A DNA stretch of 60,707 nucleotides from positions 1 to 60,707 of the forward strand of contig CAYONP010000026.1 in assembly GCA_964405335.1 (NCBI GenBank), read 5' to 3'. Positions 32,428 to 40,622 of this stretch are shown piece by piece. The notes below the pieces were generated by a model, which was not told where the DNA came from, did no database searches, and was given only the letters and a program-made list of their open reading frames with translations. Within the stretch, counting starts at the first letter, position 1. Each line of letters begins with the position of its first letter. A program made the position numbers and the translations under genes. Source of the DNA: CAYONP01 sp964405335 (GTDB lineage: Bacteria; Armatimonadota; UBA10988).

Positions 32428-35400
32428 ATGACACGCGACTGCGGGTGCGCCGGGGGCGACTGTGGCGGGCCGATCCTGCCGCGACGCGAGTTCATTCAGA
32501 CGCTGGCGGTGACCGCCGCCGGTGCCGCGCTGGTCGGCGCCGAGGCGGCCCGGGCACGGCCCCTGCCGCCCGTGCCGAAGAGCGCCGGCGGGGCGGTGCG
32601 CCAGTCGCCGCGGGTCTACTCGGGCGAGTACCTCGAGTACGTCCTGATGCCCATCGGCGGGCTCGGCACGGGCACCATCTGGCTCGACGGCCAGGGCCGC
32701 CTGGCGGTCTGGCAGATCTTCAACAACTTCAGCGAAATGCGCGTGCCGGACAGCTTCTTCGCCATCCGGGCGAGTTCCGGCGGCGAAACGGTCAGCCGCG
32801 TGCTGCAGACCGAGCCCGAGGCCGAGCTGACGCCGGTGGACGCGCTGACCTACGAGGGCGGGTACCCCATCGCGCGGCTGCGCTTCAGCGACGCCGCGCT
32901 GCCGGTCGAGGTGATGCTCGAGGCCTACAACCCGCTGCTCCCGCTCGACGCGACGGCCAGCGGCTATCCCGGCGCGGTGTTCCGCTGGACGGTGCGCAAC
33001 CCCGGCACGCAGGCCGCCGAGGTGAGTCTGCTCGCGGCGCTGCAGAACGCCGTCGGCTGCGGCGGGGCGAACGACCTGAGCGGCTACCGCCATGCCGCCT
33101 ATGGCCGCAACCAAAACGCCGTCACGCGCGCCGCGGGGCGGACCGTGGTGATGCTGGGCCGCGAGCAGTCGCCGCCCGAGAACGGGCCGATGAAGGTCCG
33201 CGACTCCAGCGGCGCCGAGGTGGCCGGGCCGGCGGCCTACTGGCTCGACCAGCTTGGCGGCATCGCCGAGACGGCCGGTGACGCGACCACGACCCAGATT
33301 GTCGAGGGCGCGCGGCGGATGATGGACGACGGCGGCGGGCTGGTTGTCGGCCGGGCCGCGGCCGAGTTCTTCACCGCCCTGGGCGAGGTCCGCGCCGAGC
33401 GGGCCGAGTGGGACGCCCTGACCGTCTTCGCCGACTTTGACGGCGACGACTATGGCGGCTGGACCGCCGAGGGCGAGGCCTTCGGCACGCGGCCCAGCCG
33501 CGGCACCGAAGGCGGGCAGCAGCAGGTCTCGGGCTTCCTTGGCCGCGGGCTGATCAACAGCTTCATCGCCGGCGATGCGCCGCAGGGCACGCTCACCTCG
33601 CCTCCCTTCGTGATCGAGCAGCGCTACCTCGGCTTCCTGCTCGGCGGCGGGAACCACCCGCGTGAGTGCTGCCTCAACCTGGTGATCGACGGCCAGGTGG
33701 TGCGCACGGCCACCGGTCGCGACAACGAGCGGCTGGAACCGCGGACCTGGGACGTCGGCGAGTTCGCCGGCCGCACCGCGACGCTGCAGGCGGTCGACCG
33801 CCGGTCAGACGGCTGGGGGCACATCAACGTCGACCACATCGTCTTCGCCGACGTGCCGCCCGAGGCGCTGTTCCGCCTGCGCGGACCGTTGAGCGACCTG
33901 ATGGCGGCCCTGCCGCTGACCGTCACCGGCGCCTCGGACGGCGACGGCGGCGAGGTGACCTGGAGCGACGCCGGCCGGCGGCTGGCCGGCGATCCGCCCG
34001 CCTTCGCCGCCACCGCGCGCACGGCCCTTGGCGGGCTCGAGCTGGGCGACGGCGCGGAGGTGCTGGCCACCTTCGCCGACGGCGCGCCGGCGGTGTTGCT
34101 GCTGCCGGTCGGCCGCTCGCGCTGGGTCGTCAGCCTGGCCAAGGGCCTGCCCGAGACGGCCCTCGAGCCACTGCTGCTGGCCGCCCGCGGCGCCGGCCTG
34201 GCCGCCGGCGAGCGGCTGGTCACCGCCTCGACCCGCTACGGCACCATGGCGCTCGCCTGCGACCGCGAGGCGAGCGGCACCGCGGCCTGGCGCGACGCGG
34301 CCGAGCTGACCGGGCCGTTCGTCGCCACGGGCCGGCTCGACGGGCCTGATGCCGCCGGGCCGAGCCCGTCGGGCGAGACCATCAACGCGGCGCTCTGCCC
34401 GACCTTCACGGTGGCGCCGGGCGCGAGCGAGACGGTCAGCTTCGCGGTCACCTGGCACTTCCCGAACGTCGACCGGTTCGGCCACCCGGGCAACGCTTAC
34501 AGCCTGCGCTTCCCCGATGCGACGGCGGTGGCGAACGAACTGCTCGACCAGGGCGACGAGCTGTGGGGCTGGACCCGGCTCTATCACGAGACGGTCTACG
34601 AGTCGAACCTGCCCGAGCCGCTGCTCGACGCCTACACCAGCCAGAGCGTGATTGCCCGCGGGCCGACCTGCTGGTGGTCCGAAGAGGGCTACTTCGCCGG
34701 CTTCGAAGGCTGCTACGGCTGCTGCCCGCTCAACTGCACCCACGTCTGGAATTACGCCCAGACCCACGCGCGGCTGTGGCCCGAGATCGACCGCAACCTG
34801 CGCGAGTCCGACCTGATCACCTACCTGCTCGACTCGGGCGAGACCCAGCACCGGCAGCACAGCCGCCACGGCGCCTTTGTTGACGGCCACTGCGCGGTGA
34901 TCGAAGGCGCTCTGCGCGCGCACCAGACCTGCGCCGACGAGAGCTTCGTGCAGCGCATCTGGCCGAACACGAAGAAGGCCATCGAGTGGCTGATCGCCAC
35001 CTTCGACGCCGACGAAGACGGCGTGCTGGCCGGCCACCACTGGAACACCTACGACTGCGCCACCGGCGGCGCGCACACCTTCTGTGGCAGCCAGTACCTG
35101 GCCGCGCTGGGCGCCGCCGGGCGACTGGCCGGCGCGGCGGGCGACACGACCGCGGCGGCGCGCTACGCCGAGCTGCGGGCGAAGGGCGCGGTCAACCAGG
35201 ACCGGGTCTGCTGGAGCGAGGAGCACCAGTACTACATCCAGGTGCCCGATGAGCGGCCGGCGCACGACTACAACACCGGCTGCCACAGCGACCAGTTGCT
35301 CGGCCAGTGGTGGGCGCACATGCTCGACCTCGGCTATCTCTACCCCGAGGGCCACGTCAAGGCGGCGCTGACGCAGATTGTGGCGCACAACTTCCGCTCG

Positions 35401-36072
35401 AACTTCGACGGCTTCGAGCAGCGGCCGCGGCGCTATGTGCCCGACGACGAGCCAGGCCTGCTGATGTGTTCGTGGCCGACCGGCGGCCGGCCCGAGCCGT
35501 TCATCATCTACGCCGACGAGATCTGGACCGGGATCGAGTACTCGACCGCCGGGCTACTCATCTACGAAGGCATGATCGACGAGGCGGTGGCCATCGTCAC
35601 CGCCGCGCGCAGCCGCTACGACGGCCGCCGGCGCGACGGTCTGAACAGCGGGCCGGGCGGCAACCCGTTCAACGAGCTCGAGTGCGGCAAGTTCTATGCC
35701 CGGGCGATGTCGTCGGGCGGCCTGCTGCCGGCGGCGCAGGGGCTCATCCTCGATGGTCCCGCCGGCCTGCTCGGCTTCGCGCCGCGCTGGCAGCCCGCCG
35801 ACCACCGCTCGTTCTACCTCGCCGCCGAAGGCTGGGGGCTGTTCAGCCAGCAGATCACGCCGACCGAACAGCGCGAGACGATTGAGGTCCGCTACGGCCG
35901 CCTGCGCCTGCGCGAGCTGCGCTTCGCCGCCCCCGCGCGGCTGCGCAACGTCGAAGTCCGCCTCGACGGCCGCGTCATTCCGCACCGGCGCGAGAACGAG
36001 GGCGGCCTGGCCCGGCTGATCTTCTACGCCGAGCAGGTCGCCGCCGACCGGATCGAGGTGCGGTTCACGTAG
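32428..36072 (+). CDS. Tat-exported GH116-like glucosylceramidase/beta-glucosidase with inserted beta-sandwich
   Basis: A 1,214-aa secreted hydrolase from ATG 32428 (GGGAG upstream). A Tat signal (RREFIQTLAVTAAGAALVGA) is followed by the GH116 N-terminal domain, whose start MPIGGLGTGTIWLDGQG is diagnostic. At about nt 33,418-33,840 a GH32 C-terminal-like beta-sandwich is inserted (VFADFDGDDYGGWTAEGEAF, then GWGHINVDHIVF). The catalytic (alpha/alpha)6 domain follows, with the nucleophile region FAGFEGCYGCCPLNCTHVW and a later GSQYLAALGAAGRLAG. GH116 enzymes hydrolyse beta-glucosides or glucosylceramide. The stop TAG lies within the GTAG head of a REP element. A weak promoter (TTGGCA, long spacer, TAGAAC) precedes it. 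Confidence 0.87.
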   Translation: MTRDCGCAGGDCGGPILPRREFIQTLAVTAAGAALVGAEAARARPLPPVPKSAGGAVRQSPRVYSGEYLEYVLMPIGGLGTGTIWLDGQGRLAVWQIFNNFSEMRVPDSFFAIRASSGGETVSRVLQTEPEAELTPVDALTYEGGYPIARLRFSDAALPVEVMLEAYNPLLPLDATASGYPGAVFRWTVRNPGTQAAEVSLLAALQNAVGCGGANDLSGYRHAAYGRNQNAVTRAAGRTVVMLGREQSPPENGPMKVRDSSGAEVAGPAAYWLDQLGGIAETAGDATTTQIVEGARRMMDDGGGLVVGRAAAEFFTALGEVRAERAEWDALTVFADFDGDDYGGWTAEGEAFGTRPSRGTEGGQQQVSGFLGRGLINSFIAGDAPQGTLTSPPFVIEQRYLGFLLGGGNHPRECCLNLVIDGQVVRTATGRDNERLEPRTWDVGEFAGRTATLQAVDRRSDGWGHINVDHIVFADVPPEALFRLRGPLSDLMAALPLTVTGASDGDGGEVTWSDAGRRLAGDPPAFAATARTALGGLELGDGAEVLATFADGAPAVLLLPVGRSRWVVSLAKGLPETALEPLLLAARGAGLAAGERLVTASTRYGTMALACDREASGTAAWRDAAELTGPFVATGRLDGPDAAGPSPSGETINAALCPTFTVAPGASETVSFAVTWHFPNVDRFGHPGNAYSLRFPDATAVANELLDQGDELWGWTRLYHETVYESNLPEPLLDAYTSQSVIARGPTCWWSEEGYFAGFEGCYGCCPLNCTHVWNYAQTHARLWPEIDRNLRESDLITYLLDSGETQHRQHSRHGAFVDGHCAVIEGALRAHQTCADESFVQRIWPNTKKAIEWLIATFDADEDGVLAGHHWNTYDCATGGAHTFCGSQYLAALGAAGRLAGAAGDTTAAARYAELRAKGAVNQDRVCWSEEHQYYIQVPDERPAHDYNTGCHSDQLLGQWWAHMLDLGYLYPEGHVKAALTQIVAHNFRSNFDGFEQRPRRYVPDDEPGLLMCSWPTGGRPEPFIIYADEIWTGIEYSTAGLLIYEGMIDEAVAIVTAARSRYDGRRRDGLNSGPGGNPFNELECGKFYARAMSSGGLLPAAQGLILDGPAGLLGFAPRWQPADHRSFYLAAEGWGLFSQQITPTEQRETIEVRYGRLRLRELRFAAPARLRNVEVRLDGRVIPHRRENEGGLARLIFYAEQVAADRIEVRFT

Positions 36073-36091
36073 GCCGACCATCCCGGTCGGC
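36069..36091 (+). repeat. GTAG-headed REP element at the end of the GH116-like gene
   Basis: GTAG (36069-36072) precedes the palindrome with arms GCCGACC/GGTCGGC around ATCCC (36073-36091). It is a divergent copy of the elements at 29023-29082, and its GTAG likewise provides the upstream gene's stop codon. Confidence 0.75.
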
Positions 36092-36129
36092 GGCCTGAGG
36101 CGGCGCGGCGAGGACGAGGATAGCCGGGT

Positions 36130-36169
36130 GGCGGGAGCTGCGAGAGGGAGGCTGGCCGCAGCTCCCGCC
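36130..36169. terminator. Perfect 13-bp stem-loop between convergent genes
   Basis: Arms GGCGGGAGCTGCG (36130-36142) and CGCAGCTCCCGCC (36157-36169) enclose a 14-nt loop. The position between the convergent GH116-like and sulfatase genes fits a bidirectional terminator. There is no T-run, so a REP-like or transcript-stabilising role is also possible. Confidence 0.5.
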
Positions 36170-36250
36170 GGTGACGTTGGTGTCCGGAGACCCCGGCGTT
36201 GGATTGACTGGCTGTAACTGCAAGCCGCGTGCCAACGGCGTGGTCTTTTC

Positions 36251-37723
36251 TCAGACGCGCAGGCCCAGCCGCTGGTACTGCTCCGCCGGTGCCTCGGCCT
36301 CGCGCATCAGCTCGGTCAGATGCTCGGTCATCTGGGCTTCGACCGCCGGGTCGTTGATCGTCGCCGACTGCGTCGGATCTTCGCGTACGTCATACAGCAG
36401 CGTGCCCCAGCTGTGGGCGTTGGCCCAGCGGCCGTCGGCCGGCGTGCGGACCAGCGGGCAGCCCTTGGTGAAGCCGAACGGCGGCGCCAGCGTCGCCTCG
36501 GCGAACCGCTCGGGCCGCCAGATGCGGGTCATGTCGGTCGGCATCAGGGTATAGTTGTAGAGGGGCTGGTTCGTCTCGCCCGGCGCGCGCAGGTAGACAT
36601 AGCGCCCGTCGGTCACGTTGACATGCCCGCCGTGCATGCCGAAGATGCCCGCCTCGCGCACCGGCTGGTCGTCGGCAATCGTCGCCGCCAGGTCGCGGCC
36701 ACACATCCGCTCGGTCGGCTCCAAGCCGAACGCGCCGAGCAGCGTCGGGCCGAGGTCGAGCGCCGGCTGCACCAGCGCCTGCCGCCGTTCGCCGGCGACG
36801 CCGCAGCGCGGGTCCCAGACGAAGAACGGCGTGTGGGCGATCTCCTCCCAGAACGGCATCCAGCACTTCGCCCAGCAGTCATGCTCGCCGAGCAGGAAGC
36901 CGTGGTCGGTCCAGACGATCAGCATCGTGTCGTCCCACAGGCCGAGCCGGTCGAAGGTGTCCAGTACGTCGCCGAGCTTGCTGTCGCACATCGACAGCAG
37001 CGCGGCGTATTCGAGGCGGCCGTGCTCGGCCTGGTCAGGCGTCTCCTGCACCCGCCGATAGGCCGGCCAGTCGAAGTGCGGACCGTCATACTCGTGCGGA
37101 TAAAGATCCTTGAACTTGCGGTGTGAGTAAAACGGCTCGTGCGGGTCAAAGGTCTCGATCTGCACGAACCACTCGTCGTAGGCGGCGTTGCGCTCGATGA
37201 AGTCGATCCCGGCGGCGAACGTCTGCGCCTGCGGCCACTGCTCCTCGCGGCGGATGAACATGCGGTTGACGAAGTCCTGCCGCATCGACGGGTTGTTCGG
37301 GTCGCGGGCCAGCACCTCGGCCGGCCGGTCGGGCTCGCGCGCCAGGCCCATCCACGGGTCGCCCTCCTGCCCGCGCTGGAACTGCCAGGTCGAGTACTGG
37401 CAGTGGTACGTCGCCCCGCCGGCCTCCCAGTAGTGGTAGTGGTCGCTGATCAGGTGGCTGCTCACCCCGCCGCCGGCGAGCATCTGCGGCACCGAGTCGT
37501 CGAACGGCTCGATCGGCCCCCAACTGCGGTGCAGGAAGTTCGGCCGCCCGGTGATGAAGTCGCGCCGCGCCGGCATGCACGGCATCGAGGCGACATAGCT
37601 GGTGTCAAAGGTGGCACACCGCTCGGCCAGCCGGCGGAAGTTCGGGGTATGGGTCCAGTCGCAGCCATAGGGCGCGAGCATATGGCGGTTGAGCGAATCG
37701 AACATGACCATGACGGCGCGCAT
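36251..37723 (-). CDS. Sulfatase (alkaline phosphatase superfamily, Cys-type)
   Basis: A 490-aa arylsulfatase-type enzyme starting at ATG 37723 with GGAG upstream. The first metal-ligand segment is VMFDSLNRHMLAPYGC. The formylglycine motif C-x-P-x-R is intact (PCMPARRDF), so maturation of the Cys is required. Later metal ligands lie in WTDHGFLLGEHD. The sequence belongs with sulfatases found in polysaccharide-utilisation contexts. No signal peptide is visible. The only SUMF1-like protein in the window (10324-11265) lacks the FGE cysteines, so the maturase must be encoded elsewhere. The gene faces the GH116-like gene across a stem-loop. Confidence 0.92.
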   Translation of the reverse strand: MRAVMVMFDSLNRHMLAPYGCDWTHTPNFRRLAERCATFDTSYVASMPCMPARRDFITGRPNFLHRSWGPIEPFDDSVPQMLAGGGVSSHLISDHYHYWEAGGATYHCQYSTWQFQRGQEGDPWMGLAREPDRPAEVLARDPNNPSMRQDFVNRMFIRREEQWPQAQTFAAGIDFIERNAAYDEWFVQIETFDPHEPFYSHRKFKDLYPHEYDGPHFDWPAYRRVQETPDQAEHGRLEYAALLSMCDSKLGDVLDTFDRLGLWDDTMLIVWTDHGFLLGEHDCWAKCWMPFWEEIAHTPFFVWDPRCGVAGERRQALVQPALDLGPTLLGAFGLEPTERMCGRDLAATIADDQPVREAGIFGMHGGHVNVTDGRYVYLRAPGETNQPLYNYTLMPTDMTRIWRPERFAEATLAPPFGFTKGCPLVRTPADGRWANAHSWGTLLYDVREDPTQSATINDPAVEAQMTEHLTELMREAEAPAEQYQRLGLRV

Positions 37724-37783
37724 GGGCGGCTCCGGGGGTGCGTTTGGCGGGCGGGGGCCGTGGTCCTGCCGGCTAGCGGGAGG

Positions 37784-38584
37784 TCAAGAGAATGGCGCTC
37801 GTGCGAGCTCCGAATGGTAGAGCGGGATGGTCAGCTCGCACCTGTTGAGTAGCTCGATCAAGGTGTGCTCGAGCCAATCTCCTGCGAGAGGCGAGACGTA
37901 GACTGCCTGTATCAACCTGCCTGGATTGACACTATAGCACTTACCTAGTTCAGGCGCTACTGGCCTGCTGGCCACGTCGTCTGGAATGACTTGGTCGACG
38001 GCTCGTAGCTCCTGCTCATAGGCGAATTCGCGACGTTTGTAAAGAAAAGGCCAATACAAGAAGTTGATTGGCATAATGTGGTAGTTATAATCGATATACC
38101 CAACGCTCCCAATCAGTACGTCGGGTGGCAGCTCGCCTCTCAGCCGGCCTGCCGTTGTTTGGATGGCTACGGCGTCGCGGCTATCTCCGTACACCCGCCA
38201 AAGCGCTGCAGACTCCTGATCTGAGATGTGCCAGCAGCTGATGTAAGTCCACTGTCTCATGTAGGTGAAGAACTCGAGCAACTCGATCACCTTCTGCTTT
38301 GGAATTCCGTGGCTCTCATTCACTGCCGGAGCGAGTTCCACCACAGGGCGCGGTAGCGTGCCCTCAAAGGGATCCCCTAGCCGATCTGCACGGCTAAAGT
38401 AGAGCTGCCCCTTCAGCAGCAGGAAGCAGAGCTTTGACAGCTCCATGTAGCGCCAGATGCGGGTATCAGGTGGCGGCATCGCAAAGCACGGGTGATCTTG
38501 CTGTGGTCCCTCGCCAGGGGGAACCGAGGTGGCTGCCGCCGCGGACCGGCCATCGTCCGCGGAACCGGGCGCATTGTCGACCAT
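37784..38584 (-). CDS. DUF2971-domain protein with atypically low GC
   Basis: A 266-aa protein starting at ATG 38584. DUF2971 signatures are IWRYMELSKLCFLLLKGQLY, FSRADRLGDPFEGTLP, SCWHISDQESAALWRVYG and a later FLYKRREFAYEQELRAV. The first 35 residues are a low-complexity extension. DUF2971 proteins are of unknown function and often sit in mobile or defence-associated regions. From about 37,800 to 38,500 the base composition is clearly less GC-rich than the flanks (near 50-55% by eye), and the codons include many A/T-ending ones. This suggests recent acquisition at the edge of a toxin-antitoxin island. Confidence 0.85.
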   Translation of the reverse strand: MVDNAPGSADDGRSAAAATSVPPGEGPQQDHPCFAMPPPDTRIWRYMELSKLCFLLLKGQLYFSRADRLGDPFEGTLPRPVVELAPAVNESHGIPKQKVIELLEFFTYMRQWTYISCWHISDQESAALWRVYGDSRDAVAIQTTAGRLRGELPPDVLIGSVGYIDYNYHIMPINFLYWPFLYKRREFAYEQELRAVDQVIPDDVASRPVAPELGKCYSVNPGRLIQAVYVSPLAGDWLEHTLIELLNRCELTIPLYHSELARAPFS

Positions 38585-38916
38585 TAGGCACTCCTAGCTC
38601 AGCGTACTGGAACCTGCCGGTGCCTGTAGTCTTTCATCAGCCGCATTGCCGACGATCGCCGACAGACGGCACAACTGAGGAAGCCACCCGCCCTGACCGC
38701 CTGTAACGTCGCCGCAGCGCTGGCCTGACGACGCCGACCTACGCGCTGACGACGGTGCCGCTCCGCCCCCATCAGCCTCAACCGGTAACCGACCGAACCG
38801 CTCGGTCGCCGTCCGCGAATTGCCGGCCGGCTTGCGGCCGTCGGGTAAGAAACTCCCACCTCAATACCTGGCGCGGCTTCAACAATCAGCAGCCCCGCCG
38901 AAGCGAGCTTCGCTCA
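38585..38916. other. Gene-free stretch between DUF2971 and the PIN antitoxin
   Basis: No convincing reading frame, tRNA or repeat is seen in these 332 bases. A short palindrome (AGCGA-GCT-TCGCT, near 38,898-38,910) lies just beyond the antitoxin stop. The composition is intermediate between the low-GC DUF2971 gene and the GC-rich flanks, as expected near an acquired segment. Confidence 0.4.
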
Positions 38917-39099
38917 TCACCGCGCGGGTCTCTCCCCAGGCGAAATATGGCCCCGCGCTTCCTCGACGCGTCGGCGAAACTCCTCGTTGCGTTGGCGCCA
39001 GTACTCCACTTGCTCGTCGCGGCTCATGGTGCTTAGCAGCTCGTGGATCCGCCGCGCGCCGGCGCGCTTCATCTCGACGCAGTCAAAGCTCTTGGTCAT
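38917..39099 (-). CDS. Antitoxin-like partner of PIN toxin, copy 1
   Basis: A 60-residue charged protein (MTKSFDCVEMKRAGARRI, then DEQVEYWRQRNEEFRRR). It belongs to the small FDCVxMK-type partners usually found beside PIN proteins with the SWNFRHIVH motif. It is expected to bind and neutralise the PIN ribonuclease. It starts inside the 3' end of the toxin gene (17-bp overlap), so here the toxin precedes the antitoxin, the reverse of the usual order. A homologous copy lies 1,014 bp away at 39898-40113. Confidence 0.8.
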   Translation of the reverse strand: MTKSFDCVEMKRAGARRIHELLSTMSRDEQVEYWRQRNEEFRRRVEEARGHISPGERPAR

Positions 39100-39553
39100 A
39101 GCCGAGCACCTCCGGCGGCGAGTGGATCGCGATCGGCCCGTATCCCTCGTCCGCGTTCACCTGGTTGTACAGCCTGATCTTGTCAAGGTGCACGATGTGG
39201 CGGAAGTTCCAGCTCACCAGCACGTCGCAGGCCGCCACCACGGCCGTGGCGACATGCAGCGCGTCGGCGCGCCATTGCTCGGTCACGACCTGCGCACGAA
39301 GGTAGGCGTCGCTCAGGTTAACGGCGCGCTCCGGCTCCCCGGCCGGTAGTACCCAGGGCAGGACCGTGGCCAGCGTCGCCTGCACCACGGCCGGCGCCGT
39401 CTCCAACTCGGCTTCGACCAACGACGACACGACGAGCACGAATCGCCCCTGCCGAACCTCCTCGAAGAAGGCGCGGCTGGGCTGCTCGAACTCGATATCG
39501 TGGCAGCCGCCAAAGACCGAGGTGTCGGCATACACTCGACGTCGCCCGCGCAT
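39083..39553 (-). CDS. PIN-domain toxin (VapC-like), copy 1
   Basis: A 156-aa putative ribonuclease starting at ATG 39553. Motifs: the first acidic residue in RVYADTSVFGG, an acidic helix in SSLVEAELE, the third in RADALHVATAVV, and the C-terminal VSWNFRHIVHLDKIRLYN. This belongs to a PIN subfamily in which the last canonical Asp is replaced by an Asn/His-rich stretch. Cleavage of tRNA or rRNA is the usual VapC role. It is co-directional and overlapping with its small partner. It is about 60% identical by eye to the copy at 40097-40567, and the equivalent starts, stops and overlaps are offset by exactly 1,014 bp. Confidence 0.88.
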   Translation of the reverse strand: MRGRRRVYADTSVFGGCHDIEFEQPSRAFFEEVRQGRFVLVVSSLVEAELETAPAVVQATLATVLPWVLPAGEPERAVNLSDAYLRAQVVTEQWRADALHVATAVVAACDVLVSWNFRHIVHLDKIRLYNQVNADEGYGPIAIHSPPEVLGYDQEL

Positions 39554-39601
39554 CGCATTGGACCCCCAGCGCCGCGCACTTCGATGCGCTTACCCCGCCC
39601 C

Positions 39602-39760
39602 CTGCAACGACATTGCACCCATTCCCCCCGCCCGGCAGTGATCCGCCCCTCGGCGGCGAAACCGGCGACTGGAGCGCATCCTTGGCCGACACGCCCGATA
39701 CCAGCCTGCTCGCCCAGGCCACCGCCATCATCTACTAGCTGCTCATCCTCGCCAGGAGTG
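39602..39760 (+). repeat. Left copy of a ~158-bp direct repeat (histidine kinase 5' region)
   Basis: This matches 40617-40775 at a constant offset of 1,015 bp, without indels. The first 35 or so bases have several mismatches; the next 110 or so have only a few. The right copy is the promoter-proximal region and first codons of the histidine kinase gene; this copy is a non-functional fragment. Confidence 0.85.
39682..39738 (+). pseudogene. Truncated 5' fragment of the histidine kinase gene
   Basis: TTG 39682, with the same GGAG-spaced ribosome site as the intact gene, begins an 18-codon copy of the kinase N-terminus (LADTPDTSLLAQATAIIY). The next codon is TAG where the intact gene has TGG (Trp). 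Homology stops near 39,760, after which nothing is recognisable up to the antitoxin end at 39898. Confidence 0.8.
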
Positions 39761-39897
39761 GTAGCGCCCCTGCCACAGCCGTCGGGGCCGGTCGGGCACA
39801 CGATTGACGTGCTGGCTGTGACGCTGGTGATCCGGCCGCAGCCCGGCGGGGAGCCAGGCCGCGTGCTCTGGCACCACCACCAGATGAACGTGTTGGG

Positions 39898-40113
39898 TCA
39901 CCCGGGACCAGGCGTGGGTCGCGAGCCGGTGCGCGGCGGGTTAGGTTCGCGGGCGGCCAGCGCTCGGCGAAGTTGCGCTTGACGCTCGCGCAGCAGGCGC
40001 CCCTGCTCGGCCCAGAAGGCGACCTGTTCATCGAAGGTCAACCCAGCGAGCTGCGCCTGAACCGCCTCGGCACCCCGGCGCTTCATCGCCACACAGTCAA
40101 AGGTCTTCTTCAT
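39898..40113 (-). CDS. Antitoxin-like partner of PIN toxin, copy 2
   Basis: A 71-residue protein from ATG 40113 (MKKTFDCVAMKRRGAEAVQ, then FDEQVAFWAEQGRLLRERQ). It aligns with the copy at 38917-39099 in its first 45 residues and has a longer Arg/Pro-rich tail. It overlaps the 3' end of its PIN gene by 17 bp, exactly as copy 1 does. Its expected role is to neutralise the PIN ribonuclease. Confidence 0.8.
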   Translation of the reverse strand: MKKTFDCVAMKRRGAEAVQAQLAGLTFDEQVAFWAEQGRLLRERQAQLRRALAAREPNPPRTGSRPTPGPG

Positions 40114-40567
40114 AGTGCAGCACCTCGGGAGGCGCATGGACCTCGATCGGTTCATACCCGTGGAGCGCATTGATCGCATTGTACAGCCGGATCTTGTCGA
40201 GGTGAACGATGTGTCGGAAGTTCCAGCTCACCACGAGCCGGCATTGTGCCACCACCGCCGTGGCGACGTGGAGCGCGTCATCGGCTGACTTCGCGGTGAC
40301 GATGCCGGCACCTAGATAGGCTTGCTGGAGTCGCAACGCGTCCGCACTGGGCTCGATCGCCTCGGCGATTGGCAGGATCTCGTCGTGGGCCTGCCGGACG
40401 GCTGCAGGTGCCAGGCTCAGTTCGGCCGTGACCAACGAGGAGATCACCAGGACGAACCTGCCTGCCCTCACCTCGTCGAAGAACCGCCGACTCGGCTCAG
40501 CGAACTCCGGGTCTTGACAACCACCGAACACCGACGTGTCGGCGTAGACCCGCCGCGGTTCTCTCAT
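40097..40567 (-). CDS. PIN-domain toxin (VapC-like), copy 2
   Basis: A 156-aa protein. ATG 40567 was chosen over GTG 40579 because it gives the same length and N-terminus as copy 1 (MREPRRVYADTSVFGG). Motifs are conserved: SSLVTAELS, ADDALHVATAVVAQC and VSWNFRHIVHLDKIRLYN. Divergence from copy 1 is concentrated in the middle (about residues 50-95), which in PIN toxins often contacts the antitoxin; the pairs may be insulated from each other (inference). A near-consensus promoter lies just upstream, divergent from the histidine kinase gene. Confidence 0.88.
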   Translation of the reverse strand: MREPRRVYADTSVFGGCQDPEFAEPSRRFFDEVRAGRFVLVISSLVTAELSLAPAAVRQAHDEILPIAEAIEPSADALRLQQAYLGAGIVTAKSADDALHVATAVVAQCRLVVSWNFRHIVHLDKIRLYNAINALHGYEPIEVHAPPEVLHYEEDL

Positions 40568-40593
40568 CGCCTCAGACACCTCTGCGACGCGCG

Positions 40594-40622
40594 ATTCCAG
40601 CTGCGCACCCGAGGCCCTGCAA
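40594..40622 (-). promoter_or_regulatory. Sigma-70-like promoter for PIN toxin-antitoxin copy 2
   Basis: On the minus strand TTGCAG (40622-40617), a 17-bp spacer and TGGAAT (40599-40594). The -35 box marks the edge of the 158-bp direct repeat. Copy 1 keeps the same TTGCAG at 39607-39602, but its -10 (TCGAAG) is weaker. Confidence 0.6.
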
